DNA from: Vespula vulgaris
Taxonomy: Eukaryota; Arthropoda; Insecta; Hymenoptera; Vespidae
Assembly (NCBI RefSeq): GCF_905475345.1
Contig: NC_066595.1
Location: 368,501 to 432,500 of the forward strand
Direction of reading: 5' to 3'
Length of the DNA stretch: 64,000 nucleotides
Part shown: positions 1-14,107 of the stretch, piece after piece
Numbering within the stretch: position 1 is the stretch's first letter
Layout: every line of letters begins with the position of its first letter
Position numbers and translations under genes: made by a program
The notes under the pieces: model-generated
What the model saw: the letters and a program-made list of their open reading frames with translations, nothing else
The model's database searches: none
What the model was told of the DNA's origin: nothing

Positions 1-325
1 GATAATTGTAGGAGCGTATCGGAAAGACGAGCGGTCAGAACGGTTCACACGAGAGGAGAAGAGAGATCGGTGGTTCGTTTAGTCAGCGACAAAGCGTGCT
101 CCATCAGAATTACATAATGCGATGCACCCTCGTATAGACTATTCTCGAACGGACCTGCGGCATACACGCGACCGGGCGAAAGAGTGCACGCGCGCACGCA
201 TGCACCCGTGTACCCATGGGAACCGGTAATGAGATGGTGGTCACGCTTTCCCACCCTACGCGAAGGTGCCTCGGAGGTACTCGCAACGCTGGTGATGCTG
301 CTGGTGGGTGCACCCCTCTGTCCGT

Positions 326-331
<6 letters not shown>

Positions 332-359
<28 letters not shown>
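332..359. repeat. (TC)n microsatellite
   Basis: Uninterrupted TC dinucleotide run of 28 bp. Confidence 0.95.
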
Positions 360-362
<3 letters not shown>

Positions 363-2268
363 TTACAGGGATGATACGGGTCCACGGGATCTTCCTGAAC
401 CCCCCATGGCTTTTGTCAACAGCGGCAATATGCTAGCGCTCTATAACGGAGAGACTCGATGAGAGTGGACCTGTGGGAACCAAAGTGTCTATGGACGAAA
501 CCACCCGAGCATCATCGAAAGTCGACCCTTGACGTTTAATGGAACACTACCGTGATTACGCTCGATATAACGTCTTTGTGATCGTCGGCACATACAAACG
601 AGATTTTCTTTTTCAGACAGCGCTTACGCGTACAACGTTCACGCACTAGCGAAAGTTCGTCGATCGGTTCGTGGAACTGCTCGTAAAAGTATAATCGTTT
701 CTTTTTCAATCGTGATAAATCACTACCTCGTCGGTTCTACGACGTAGGCTTATAAAACGAAAGTTCATCTATCTATTTCAATTTCCTTCTCCGTCCCTCT
801 CTCGCGTCTCTTTACCATCGGTTCCATCGATGCCGCGTTTTCCCATGTTTAATGCTTATAAATCTTTTATCTTTATCTCGTAATTAATCGTTCCTCGCAT
901 GTGATACTGGTTCGAGCCGCTGTGTACTTATTAAAGTCTCCATTCTGCCCCGTATTCCGTAATATTCTTCGATCCTTTGAATTCTCGCGTAAAGAGAGCG
1001 AGAAAGAGGAAGTAGAAGAAGAAGAAGGAGGAGAAGGAGGGAAAGAGGTAGACGAGAGGGCAGACGCTAAATAATCGAAATGCCCCGTGGTGTCCTTATT
1101 ATGACTTCTCGAAAAGCGGTTCTGCCACAACAAAATTCAATGAGTATAAATTAATTCAGCTCGTTAGCGTGGCCGGCGTAGCTGTTACTGCCGGCGCTCG
1201 TGTACGACGCGCCCAGCCACCACCGGCGTCGCTCCGAGAGAGCCACCATTTACTTCGACGAGAAGGAGATAGAGACGGACGGCGAGGACGAGAAAGAGAA
1301 AGAGAAAGAGACAGATCCCTTACGCACCTCGCTTCGTTATAAGCGAGCAACATATGTACGCAAGAAGGCGATATACACATCGATGAAACGAGCAATGCTC
1401 TCGAAAGGGAGTACCCGCTAACTGGGTCATATTATCGGATTAATTAGCCCTCGGTTACGTGTGTTACAAGCGATCGTATAACGATCGGCTAATAGTATAT
1501 CGATACGCATGGATATCGATCTACCTCTCTGCCGAAGGAGGGACACCATTAGGCGCCGTAACAAGACGGGAACACGCGCGCCGGCGCTACCGCGTCACCG
1601 CCCTATCGTTCTTTGCTAATGAAGCTGTATCGATTAAAAATCGACGATCCGACGCGCTACACGATACTCCTCTGTGTATCGATGGTGTCACCTCGATAAG
1701 AGTCCTCCTCGTCGGTGATAAGAATATCGATCGTACGTTCGAAGTGACGTCGACGATTTTTCCTCTTCTCTTGGAAGAAATTCCAAGCCGATCCGAAAGA
1801 GTTCCATCAAAGAGCTCGCTCGGTGAATGTATCGCGGCCCTCTCTTATCCGTCGGATTTTTACTACACGACAATTTATATCGTATACTTAACGCTTATTT
1901 ATGGTTGTTTAAATCACGCGATCGCTTGTAAGACCGCGCGGGGAAAGTTATGACACCGTTCCGTATTTTTTATGTTAACGCTTCGAGCCTCGTGTAATTA
2001 ATATCGAGAAACATCCCGTTTAACGAGTATACCGAGTGTACCGCGACGAAATACTCAATCGCAGCTGATGGATGAATCGTTTGTCCAGAACTTTAAGTTG
2101 ACTTTGCATTCGCGTCTCGCAATGCAAAGGAGACGCATACGTGGAAGATTGGAAAGATGACAGAGAGCAAAATGATCGTTTCTCGTCTCAGCCGTGACAA
2201 TACGCTATCAATCTCGACGCCGATATAATTTGCGCGTGGATTCGACATCGGCGACGTTTCCGTTGCAG

Positions 2269-2289
2269 GAGAGAGAGAGAGAGAGAGAG
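2269..2289. repeat. (GA)n microsatellite
   Basis: Uninterrupted GA dinucleotide run of about 21 bp. A related CTTTCT-rich pyrimidine tract follows at 2511-2551. Confidence 0.9.
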
Positions 2290-5200
2290 GACTGAATTCG
2301 CATTTGTTCTGTCACGTGTTCGGCGAAGTCAACTGTCATCCGCAGCACGCGAACATCACGTGTTCATCGTAAGCACGAGTGCGCACGTTATATCCTTTTG
2401 AGAACTATTGTCTGCAAATCAGTACCTATCGTCGCTCGTGGGACGGACAAGAGTTTCTCTTGCGATTGTCTATCTCTCATCTCTCGTACGCAGCCTCCGC
2501 GCTCACCGTATCTCCTTCTCCTTCTCTTTCTCTTTCTCTTTCTCTTCCTCCCAGGGACGCTCTTGTTAGCTACAAGTTCCGCGACCGGTGCATTCGTTAC
2601 ACGCGAAAAGATATCGTGGATACGGAACTCTCAGTACCTTATCTGGATATAAAGCGTTTTAACGAAATCTATTGCTCACGAGTTTAGAAGCCGACATGCT
2701 GACGCGAATATGGGGATATTATACGTTACGGTGAGCATAATGAAACGCATTTTGCTTATTGCTTTCGTACTTTACGATAAGCCACGGGCAGTGCGTCTAC
2801 GCGAGTTTTTCCAACGTTTTTATCTACCTCTTATATGGTAGCACGAACGTCCGCGATTAACGTTCAGACGTCGAGCTTTAATTGACACCTTTCGAGATGT
2901 TCGATCGATCGTAACGAGAAAAGTAGACCGTTCGTTACGCGCACGAAAGCGTCCCTCAAAATCGAATAACTTGACTCGGAGAAGGTAGATGAGAACGAAA
3001 GATACGGAATTAGAAAGTTTATGCTTTAGAATTATATGTCAAAGATAAAGAGAGTATGACTGGCTCCTTTGATAAATGAATAATTTGTTCGAGATATAAT
3101 GGACGGACAATTTCATTGTAAACGAGAAAGGCAAGCGAGGAACTTTGTTACCTTGTTTGTCAAAACGTGCGTCATACAGTTTTATTATTTCTGTGCAATT
3201 AGTAACGGAGAGAACCAAATCGACGGATCTCCGACCCTTTTCCGAGATGGAAAAACCGTGTCAACATTTAATACACGAAACCAAACACCAGCCACTTATT
3301 TTTTTGCCGACGATGTTTTACCGTGCACAGCCCATATGCACACACGCGGTATTACAGTTCACGGATTTGTTCACGAAGGGTGAGCGTCGAAAGCGAGAGA
3401 GACGGAGAGAGATGAATACGAACGGAGAGAGAAGGGAGGAGCATATGCTTCGCACTCGTGGGGTTGGATCTATGGGGAATGTTTTATGGTCCCACCTGTG
3501 GGAAAACACTTACGAGTCAATTCTTCCATACGGTGGGAAAACTCATCAGTTGATTTTCGCGATCCTACGAGAACCCGTGTCACCTTTCGTTACGCTTCCC
3601 GAATGCACCTCTTTACTCCCACGATGCATTCCGAATTTCATCGGCGTAAGCGAGAAAGCTGTACGCGTTCCCGGTAGCTGTGAGAATTTTGTCAGCGATA
3701 ATTATTTATCGTCCGATTATGCCATTGACTATGAGTTATCGTTATCGCGTATCTCGAACAAAGAGGAAAGGGAGAGAACGTTTACGGTAAAGTTCCTCGA
3801 AGTCGTTGAATTATACGACGCGCGAGCCAGACGTACAAATCTTCGTCCAAGTACTTTCGGACGAGCGACTAATCTTATCCAACTAACCGGTAATTAACGG
3901 TGGAATTAATCATTTCTATGCGTTCTTACATACGAGCACGCTTTCTACGCCGTCACTGAATCACCGTGTCTCGCCTTCTGTCGCCTCTGCTCGCTTTCAG
4001 ACGAGAATGGATCGCGTTACGAGAAGCTTTAGACCAAGAGAAAAATTATCACGAGCACGGAGTTAACTGCACGCTAATCGTTTTTAGCCTTCTTACGTAC
4101 GTACGCGTTATCGAGACGTGCGAGTTGAAAATTTTAAGCGATCTTCTTACCATTGGACTACCGTGCGTTACAACATTATTGTCTACGTTAGGATCGAGGC
4201 GTATATAAGAGGATAGCGATAAATCATTGGTTTCCAAGGCGATCGATGACTCCCGTGGCGCCAAATGCGCGCTACCTTACGCTCGAGCCACTTGGCACGG
4301 CTCGGATGGCCACACGCGTACGCGAGCACGCATTGGCGCCTATTCGAAGAACGGTAGGTACGCTTTGCCGTCAGGAGAACGAACGAAGACTATGATCGGT
4401 ACCGTTGTACGTATTCTCGCCTAGGGAGATCGAGTCACCTATTTACCGAACAAACAACTCCAAGTGTACTCGAGACTGTATAAGGTCAAAAAAGAAAAGC
4501 TAAAGATTCCATTCGAATTGATCGACGTGGTTCGCGATAACATCGCAAAGATTGTTCGATGATTCAAAAATCTGCTAGCGAATTCCTTTCGAATGGGTGG
4601 ACCTATTTTCAGAAATATACTACATAAAAAGAACGCACGGGCGCCATTGAGTAATTTTGAGAGGCTCAGAGTCGACGCTCGTGAGAGAAGGAAGAGAGAA
4701 GGAGGAATCGAAAATCCTGAAGATAAAGATGGAGGGAGAATAGGACGCGCGGCAAGAGCGTATATCAGTCGGTGTCGCATGGTTTATGGTCGTGCGTGCC
4801 GGCGTCTAGAGGTTAGCGAATATCGTCGATAATTGATAGCCGTGCGACGGATTTCGTTGAGCTTTCGCCATCGGTAACGGGCTCTTTGGTTTCCCGTTTC
4901 TCGCCTCGTTCGCGTGAGAGAGAGGGAGAGGGGGGGAGAGAGAGAGAGAATTCTTTTCCTCTGCCAAAAGTGCGAAAAGAGAAGGGCAAAGTCGGCGGTG
5001 AAACGACAGAGAGTAGAAGAGAGATGGAAGGTTCCTCGGAGTTCAGGGTCACTCGTCGTCGTTCCGCGAAGAGAACGCTCTTCTGCCTGTAATAACTTGC
5101 TACACCCAGCCAGATAGGATCTCGACAAATAGTAATGCTTACCTAGCGATACTCGGATACTCCTACGGCGGGATTTCGCATGCCTCCGTCCAGTCACGTG

Positions 5201-6353
5201 TTTCTACGTTATGCTTCTCGCATCGACGCCTCGGTAGCGCACGGCAGAGATTTAGCTTGGCCTCTTACATAAGGACGCAACTATATTTTCCACCTTGCGA
5301 TCTCTCGCTCCTTCGGAAGCTATCATCGACGGGCTTCTTGGGTAATCGGAATTTAATTTGTCGAGAAAAATGTTTCTCTCTTTTTCACAGCGCGATATTT
5401 AAAAGCCACCTATAGATATTCATCGTGGTCGATATTTTATCGGTACGCAATCTCATCCTCTTGATCGTACGTTTCGAATTTTCAGTTTCCGAGACGTCTC
5501 GAAGAACCGTAGTATTTATCATACTTTTATGGATCGTTCGACGAGGAAACAAAGTACGAGCTGCGGCGTTGGCGACGACGGCGGCGAGCAGGCGGAGGCA
5601 GCTCGATAGGTTCTATCTCTCGCGCAGGCGAATATCGTTGTAAAGGTGAGGGAGAGAGGAGGTGGGTGGGGGTAGGTTTTGTGCGCTCCGTCGATTACCG
5701 ATACCGCCTTATTTATTGCTCCGTATTCGCGAAACGTGACGCCGGAGCCCCCGGTCTCGTAAAGTGCTGCTTCCAGTTCTGAGTCACTGGGTCCGGCGCG
5801 GAATTTTTGTCCAATCGGGAATGTCGATAGCTAGACGGTCGCCCTCTCGCGAGCTCCTTCGTTCGGCTCGAACGAATATAAGTCGCGCGGAGCGTTACAT
5901 GCCGGATCGAGGGCGTACACGAGCGAGGCACACAACGCAAGGCACACAGCGCACGAACGGCAGTGCCGGCGATTGTCAAAGATAACGATACAATAAGTCT
6001 CTAATATTCGCTTCTCGCGAGCCTTGATTGGGCTTCGTTCCAAGTTCGCAAGTATATGGGATCCGCGGTGGTCGAAGCGGATTAGCTCTCGCCGCCAACA
6101 GATACAATCTCGATCGGAGCAACGCGCAATACTTTTCGATTCTTACGGAGGAATTTTTGTCGGGTCTCGTTAGCTCGCGATTTATGGCGACTCCCTCGCC
6201 TACCCTTTCGGGATATATATCGGGAGGATGGATTTATGGAGAACGTTACGCGTCGAAGACGATTTATTCGCGACTTTCTTTTCTTTCTCCTCCTCTCCTT
6301 CTCGCTTCTTTTTCCTCGTGCCAAAGTCGAGAAAGGTCGTAAATCAATTAGTT

Positions 6354-6354
<1 letters not shown>

Positions 6355-6411
<57 letters not shown>
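6355..6411. repeat. (AG)n microsatellite
   Basis: Perfect AG run at 6355-6404, then one interruption (GGG) and a short continuation. Confidence 0.95.
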
Positions 6412-7986
6412 TTCGTATGATTTGCGCAGCGAAGCGCGCCAGAGCGAAATTAACGGGCGCGTATCTATACGTGTTTCTTACACTTTATTAAGACATAAAA
6501 AGGTTGATTAACGAGAGAATCGTCGCGGTGAGCGGAGATCAGTCGCGCGTGGCGCCAAAGCCTAACGATAAAGAGGTATCGATGCCGCGAAGGGAAGAGA
6601 ACGAGAAAGAACGCTTCGCGAGGGCTTACCAACGAGGAGGATTTTTTCATCGGTTTGTTGCTCGGAATACCACGGCGTCGAGTCATTACTGCTTCCACGT
6701 TGGAAAACACCTTTCATTGATAGTACGTGCGCGGACCCCCTCGAGACGCATTGTTCGAGAGACCGGTTCGCGCTTGAATTTATAATCCCATTAATTGGCC
6801 ACGTTTCCGCTCTTATAATTCAATCCCTGCTTTCATACGACTTCTCGCGATCGATCCAAATCTACGGATCGGTATTCAGCTTGTGAAAATCGCTTATCTC
6901 TCGTACGTATTTATGTCAACCGTTTTATTATACCGTGGTGTAGGTAGGTGCTTTTCAAACGAGTGCCCCGTATAGAAGCAGGTGCCCGAGGATCATCGAT
7001 TCGAGATTTAAAGTTTTCGATTTATTTTAACGCGACGATATTGGAGCTCGTTCCACGTCACGATTCTCATCTCTTTTATCGCCGTTCTAATCCTAAACGC
7101 GTTACATATTTCACCGGGTTCGCGCTTGCTCGAATAACTATGTTGCATCGGAGATCTTTTAAAGGGATCTGAAAGAAATCAACGAGCCGATTAAACGATT
7201 TGCGACAGTAAAATCGGTTCGGTCGATACGATCTCCCGATTTCGTTCGGACTTTTTCCAAAACAAAGTCTTTAATCAGAACATTTTACTCGATTTGTATC
7301 TGTTCTCGGTTATCACATACGTTATAATCCGTAGTAGAGCGAGAGCGTGGAACGGAGCTAGTATGCCCAGGCTATAGTCCAGTTTCCACGTAGACTGGAA
7401 ATCGAAAGACGAAATCGATTACAGCGGCATGATTCTGTTCGCGAACGAGCGCGCCCCCGATCGCGCCTAATCGATCTCGAGCGAGATTGATTTTCCCTTT
7501 AACGCCGGGGAACGGTAATTATTCACGAAGCAATAAGCCTCAAACTCTTTCACCGCTAATTAAATCTCCGAGATAGCTTAGAAGTCTATCGTTTTCTCGA
7601 TAGCGAGAAACGGCACGATCGCTTATTAGTATCTCGATAAGAATCTTTGTCAAAGCGATTAACGGCGATCACGTTTTCATCAGGCGAACGGTCATTTTCG
7701 TGAGCGTTAAGCGATCGCGTGTCCAGATCGATCCGGTATAAACGACTTCTTCCAAATCCCCGGAGCAAAGAGTTTCTAGCTACCTTTCGAGCGACTTACT
7801 ATATTTAGAAGCTTCCTCGAAGAAATCGAGGAATCTAATAAATTCCGGGCGGAAGACATTAATGCAAGTCCACGATGGAGTACGTAGCACACCATAGCTG
7901 TACAACATCGACACGAACGGCAAGAACGAAGAGAAAAAGTATACAACGATATCCATGCGCGTGAGAGAGGCGAAGGACAGCTACGC

Positions 7987-8038
7987 CTCTCTCTCTCTCT
8001 CTCTCTTTCGCTGGGCGAAAACGAGATGGAAATGCGGC

Positions 8039-8119
<81 letters not shown>
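7987..8119. repeat. Inverted (CT)n / (AG)n microsatellite pair
   Basis: About 20 bp of CT at 7987-8007, a 35-bp spacer, then about 77 bp of AG at 8043-8119, the longest dinucleotide run in the window. The two runs are reverse complements and could pair in RNA or single-stranded DNA. Confidence 0.95.
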
Positions 8120-8120
<1 letters not shown>

Positions 8121-8928
8121 GGATAGGAGAACACGGGATCCGCTATCACGCGGGGGAGTAGTCGAGTAGTACTTACTCAAAGAGCAAGTCAACGGCGGCA
8201 GCTGGTTGGTAACTTACGAGCGCACGGCGATCCTCCAGCCGACTACTAATGGGACTAGTACTACCAGTATGGGACTCACCACCGAGGGCAGAGAACTGCC
8301 CCTCGCACCCCGCCGCTCCTCTCTCTCTTTCTTACTCCTACGTGACTATCTTAACGCTTCTACCTGTGCTCCGAATGAGAGAGACCGACCAGAGATACGC
8401 TCGCACAGATATCTCGTCGTCGATAACGATCTCGCCGGTGATTTCCTTCGAGCTTTCCATTCGGAATATCGCCTTCGTGGAAATATATCGTGACGATGTC
8501 GAACGTGGGATCGGTTAAAGGATCTCGAAATAATCTCGAGTTCGACAAAATCTACGCCGACTTCTCTCCGCGACGTGACGAAAGACACATTTTTTTTCTA
8601 CGTTTTATTTTTCCACGCTCGTACGTAGTAGGTTGAATTTTTGTAAAAAAGGAAAAAAGAATTACGACGCGTTGTACCCTTGTCATCGAATAATCGTGCG
8701 ACGATTTCGATAAGTTTTGAACGCGCAAATTAGCGTACAACTGGTAGAGCAGAGAACCGGTCAGTTATTACCACGGTGCTGATCGTGCTGTGTACAAAGT
8801 AACGACGCGCGTGTACGTTAGCAAGCTCGTATCGCGGCTTGAAATTATTATGGTAGCGCGATCGTGATATCTCGATGCACGGACGACGCGCATAGACGAT
8901 ACTCTCTTCTCGCGAGGTAAGAGCTACG

Positions 8929-8955
8929 CTCTCTCTCTCTCTCTCTCTCTCTCTC
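8929..8955. repeat. (CT)n microsatellite
   Basis: Perfect CT run of about 27 bp. Confidence 0.95.
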
Positions 8956-9710
8956 CTTCGTGCGTGTTCTTCGACGTTTTAGAACGTGTGCGAGGAGCGT
9001 GTGTGCGAGTCAGCACGAGACGCGGGCACACCCGCGCCCGAGGCACGCGCTACGCGCGAACACGCAACGCGTGCTATACGCGTCACGGAACTTTAAGAGA
9101 GTACCCGCAACATCAACGACAAGATCGAACGAATTTAATTGTGTACTTTTCGTTCCCCCCTCCCGAAGGTCAGACGTCTTTCTTCTCTTTTCGCGTTGTT
9201 TGATCGAATGTTATTAAACAATCTCCCCGGTCGAACGTTGTAGTCGATTTACAAACACGCGTAACTACATTGATACGCAATAATAATAAGGATCGTAAAG
9301 CGGTAGCGATTCGATCGTAAGGCCAAGGATTACGTGGCTCGAGGTACAGGTTCACGCGGTATTCTAAGCGCGAGCTCGATCTCGTCGGGTCGTACATTAA
9401 AGCGTGCTGCGTTATCCGTCTCCAGTGAGCGGGCTCTTCTTCCTGTTCCAGCTGATCATTCCCTTCGTCTCGTTCGCGCATCAGTCTCGGATATTTACAC
9501 TCGTTGCCAGCGATCAGATACACGCTGCGATCTAAGTGAACCTGTCACGAGAGTCTCATTAGATCTTCCAACGTTTCCTTCGAATAATTCACAACGATGA
9601 TCCGAGGCGAATTTAATTCGCATTCCTGCCGATTGTATTATATCTCGACGAATTCAAGAAAAATCATTACGCGGCTCGACATTACGATCGGAAAAAAGAA
9701 AAAAAAAGAA

Positions 9711-9731
9711 AGAGAGAGAGAGAGAGAGAGA
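9711..9731. repeat. (AG)n microsatellite
   Basis: AG run preceded by an A/G-rich stretch. Confidence 0.9.
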
Positions 9732-11455
9732 CGAAGTGTAATTCCAAAGAACAAGCAACATCCATCGATGTCCTTTCCTCGATCGTATCTCGGGACGAAA
9801 TCGTCGTAGGCAGAACCATAGATTTAATCGTCCAACGTTATCCGTTTTCTCTCGAAGGCGTCCCTTCGTAAAAGCCGGTGGATCGTCCAGCTCGATCGGA
9901 GACACGGATCGTGCATATTCTCTAGTCGCTCAACATCCCACAAACGAATGTATAACGACGAGCTTGAAAACGAATGTCTACGTCGCGAGACGACGCTCTC
10001 TTCTCTCTGTCCGCCTCTCTCTCTCTCTCGATCTCTCTTCAGTCGACTTCCTTCACTTCTTCTTCGTCCTGTGTCACGGAATAGCGATGACCAAAAAGGA
10101 CGATTAATCACGAACCCGGATAATTGATAAATTATACGAATCGAGGGCGGGGACACGCGATAGAACGCATACGTCTTTCTCTTTTTATTTCTCGTTCGAT
10201 GATTATGAAGTCAGCTTACATACCGGCGAAAGATATCGCCATGGGTGATCTTTAACGCCAGCCTCGAAGGAAGCATTCGGAGAGAAGCGACTCCAATGAG
10301 ACGTGTACGAGATCGTGAACCCGTTACGTTACGCTTTGCGGTGGAAGATGTCAAACAAATTCGTATTTCAACGACTTTGATTTGCGCGCGAGAAATAATC
10401 GTCGCGATGGCGATTGTACCTACTTACTCACCTACCTACCTACGTACGTGCTATGCACGTCGTACTTGATCTCTCGCGTAGCGAGTTTGCGAGTTTGCGC
10501 AGTGACAAGCCGAGAGGGGCAGGATTTATCGCGATTTAAGAACGGATTGCGACACGCGGCTTAATTACCATACACGAGGCGCCCGATTACGCGGCGGCGT
10601 GGCTCGAGCGCGCTCGTCGATTATCCTAAACGTCCTTAAATCAAATCGCCTTTTAAGCGGAGCGAGACTACGCGTATTATAACGTATGCTCGTGCAAGTA
10701 TAACGGTGGAGAAAAGAGAAGGGAAAGAAGGAGAGGAGTAGCACGAGTTCGGAGCGCACGAGCATCGCGGAATTTATCGTTCGGATCATCGCCGAGGTAA
10801 GAAGGTCGAGATTAACGGTGGTCGCGTCCAGTACGAAAATAAAACGCTCCTTAAAAAGGCTCTCACACCGTTCTCGGAGCCAGCCTTCTCCTGCTCCTCC
10901 TCCTCCGCGTTAGGCTTCGAGCGAGCCACGAGCGTGCCGTGAAGCCGACATGAAAAATGCTGCCAGCGACGAAACGTTTACAGGCGCGTGCTGCTTCTCT
11001 TCTCTCGGTTTCTCTTTCGTAACGCGCGTCGTTAAAGCGGATCGTCTCGTTTCGGAGGAGTCGACGAAACCTTCTCATATTTTTGATCGGAGCTCGCGAC
11101 CTTTCCATTTGCATACGTATTCGCTAGTTTTGATTCTCGAAATAAGAAGCACCGAGAAGCATAACCCCGACCCCTGCTTTCCTCCTCGAGACTCGAACGC
11201 GCGCATAAAAGACGTACTCACTCCTCGAACGCACCACTCTCCGATATCTCCTGGTATTAATTCGTAACGCGCATCGTGGTCTTATCTCTCGGTACACTTT
11301 GCGGTGCCGATTAAAGAGCCGTGCGTCGAGTTGTCGCCTTCGTACTTTGGCTCGCTTCTATCGTTCGCCGGCTCTCCCGAATCCATTGTTCGATAATGCG
11401 GTGTCGCTTAAATCGCGAGTCGCGCGAGTCCCGATTTCCGAACGCTATCGGAAGG

Positions 11456-11457
<2 letters not shown>

Positions 11458-11501
<44 letters not shown>
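11458..11501. repeat. (AG)n microsatellite
   Basis: Perfect AG run of about 43 bp. A second run of about 19 bp lies at 11647-11665. Confidence 0.95.
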
Positions 11502-11506
<5 letters not shown>

Positions 11507-14064
11507 AGGAGAGAGGCGCATACATTCCCAGACGGTCGGTGGTCTTGGCGCCCGCCTATCACCGCCGCCACCGGTAAACCGTGGCGAATAACTTATCGTG
11601 CGTGCGCGAGCGCACAAAGTTGCCTTCGCGTAAATAAGAGAGAAAAAGAGAGAGAGAGAGAGAGACAAGGAAGGAACTCGATAGGAAGGAGACACCTCGA
11701 GGGATGCGGAGAGCACCCTTACTTCGATAGTGCGTGCGCGCACGACTCGCTTGCTTCTCTTACCTTTCCTATCTTCTACAGTCGCATTCTCGCGACGCCC
11801 GGGGTTGCTCGGGCAGTTCCTTTTCGAGATTTGCGATACGAGCGTGCCGGAGGACAGTCGAGAGATCTCTTTGCGCACTTTGGCCACTTCCACGCGCTCT
11901 ACGATAGACTCCTTGCGACTGAATAAAACGTTTTGTCTCTTTTCGAAGAGATTATTTCTATTCTCCTCCTCTTGTCTCCTCCTCGAGCGTCCTGGAGGCG
12001 AATTTATGATCGATTCGTTTGCTCTTATTTTTCGTGGGTCGCATCGACTCGCTCGATAACCGCAGAATCGATCGTAAATACTGTGCACTTCGTAGAATCT
12101 ATTTCGTTCGTTTTTAGCGACGTAATTTATTATATTCTTTTTTCTTTTCTTTGTTCTTTTTCATCGAGAAACATCCAGCTGAAAATGATACGAGATGGTA
12201 AAACGCTGGTCGTCCACGTCGCGAACCTATTTCTCCGCTTATCGACTCTCCGTACACCGCGTGCATAATTCCATGTATAGAAACGACATCTAAATCAACG
12301 AGGGAAACTGAATTATGGGTTATTCAAAAGTCAGAGATTTCCCACCCTTTCGAGGGTGCCAAGAGAGCAAACTGGATTTCTTATTTGCCGCCCTACCGAG
12401 AAAAGTAAATGGAAGAGAGAGGCGATGGCTTCGATTCGATTTTCTCTCAGCGCACGCACAATGGACTACGTTGCGACACTAGCCGATTATACCTACGTGG
12501 CCGCTGCGAATACGTTTTAACCGGCACGTTAATTTATTCCTACCGCTTGCCTATCGAGGGCGACCGCGGTCGGAGTTCCAGTGCCGATTCAGCGAAAAAT
12601 CCACGTCGATCGGACGACACACAATGGGCCATTCAGAGAATGTGCTGCGCGTCGTCGAAACGCGATACCTTCCTTCTAGCATCCAAGTCCTTTTTTCGAA
12701 AAACTTTAGCCGATGCGTTACCTACACCGCGGGTCGCGATATCGCTGGGTCATTATAGCAGTTTCCGTTTTATCGTAGGAATACCGTTTCGAGGCAAGTG
12801 TTGGTGCAACGATCGCTTTACAGCTCTACGTTATATCGCATTTACAGCTTTATATCGGGTCCTATAACTTTTATCGATTCGACGCGCGAAATTGCCCTTT
12901 TTCGAATAACTTATTGTCGTTTCTTTGGAGAGCGATGTTTATTAAGGGTCATCCCGTTGCGAAATATTTGCCTGTACGTTTCGAGCGTTCCAAGGAAGCT
13001 CTTTAAAGGATGTAGCATCCGATCAATGTCTCCACTACCGTGGCAATGTCCGACCACGACGACGACCAATAAAATGCGCTATTTATACACCGAGAGAGCA
13101 TTATAATTGGCGGCGCAGGAGGTAGTACGTGTATCGGCAGTAGGCGATGTCTACAAGTGTAATCCATTAAGATGCGCCCACTTTGTTTCCTGTCGGTTAA
13201 GGAAGGCGCGTTTCACCGGCGAATCGAATTATACCTTCGGACGCCTCCGATCCTTTCGGTTTTCAGATTTCCTTTCACGCGGCTCGCTTTGCTCGCTCGT
13301 AAATCCAACTTATTTGGCTGGCACTGTTCGAGAAGTCGATAAATCGTTTTGCACGACTCGCAGACTCAAGCGCGTTTTAATCGAAACGAATGAAAGCGAT
13401 ATAGATAAATAAGTAGATACTTTATTTATTTTTATAAAACCGAATCAATATAAAATTATAACGCTCCAAATCGATTTTTCTCGAATGAAACAATTCCACT
13501 AGCAACGGTTCATTTCTACGAAGTACGTAAATCAATTTGCGGGGATAACGAGATATAACGTCGTACTCTCGTGCTACATTTTAAATCGTGCAAATGGTAG
13601 CAGGAGGATGTACCGAGGCTAATTTTTCAAAGTTTAATCTCTATAATGGTACGTTGCGTAACGGAGGAAGCATGCGATTTAGACGACCGCTCCTACGATT
13701 TAGGAATGAATTTCTCTAGCGATCATCGACTCGTTTCCTGTATACGCGTCGTATGTAACTACATACACGCATCTCTGCACAACGTAACTCTGCGACGAGC
13801 TACCTCCGTGCGTCAGCAGGAATCGCGTTCCGCGAGTCGCTGCCAGACTACGTCTGGCGTGGATGACTCGCTATTTTTACGATTATCGTAAATAATTTCA
13901 AAGGAAAAAAGGCCGATGGGGAACATCGATGTACGCGAAGCAATCGATCGGCCCAGAACGCGTAAAATGAAGGGACAGAAAGGTGTGTCCACTGTGAAAT
14001 AATTAAGTGTACTCAGCGGTGCGTGAGGCCGATACATAAGAGGATTCCGTTCCAACCTCGAAGG

Positions 14065-14107
14065 AGAAGAGAGAGAGAGAGGGAGAGAGAGGGACAGAGA
14101 GAAAGAG
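14065..14107. repeat. Imperfect (GA)n tract
   Basis: GA-rich with GGG and AC interruptions. A further perfect run is at 14449-14469. Confidence 0.9.

Larger units (their letters stand above)
1..7980. other. Gene-poor sequence, no supported gene
   Basis: CpG-rich background with short pyrimidine/purine tracts. Open frames of up to 250 codons (3145-3897) exist, but the region is stop-poor and none shows clear protein character. Su(H)-type TGTGGGAA occurs at 472 and 3497. Confidence 0.6.

Noticed and set aside
9170..9523. 117-codon minus ORF with fairly even composition
   Set aside because: The plus strand is equally open, and there is no start context, splice or poly(A) support.
11321..12088. 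Long ORFs on both strands rich in Arg/Glu or Ser/Leu
   Set aside because: They are driven by the (AG)n runs at 11458 and 11647.
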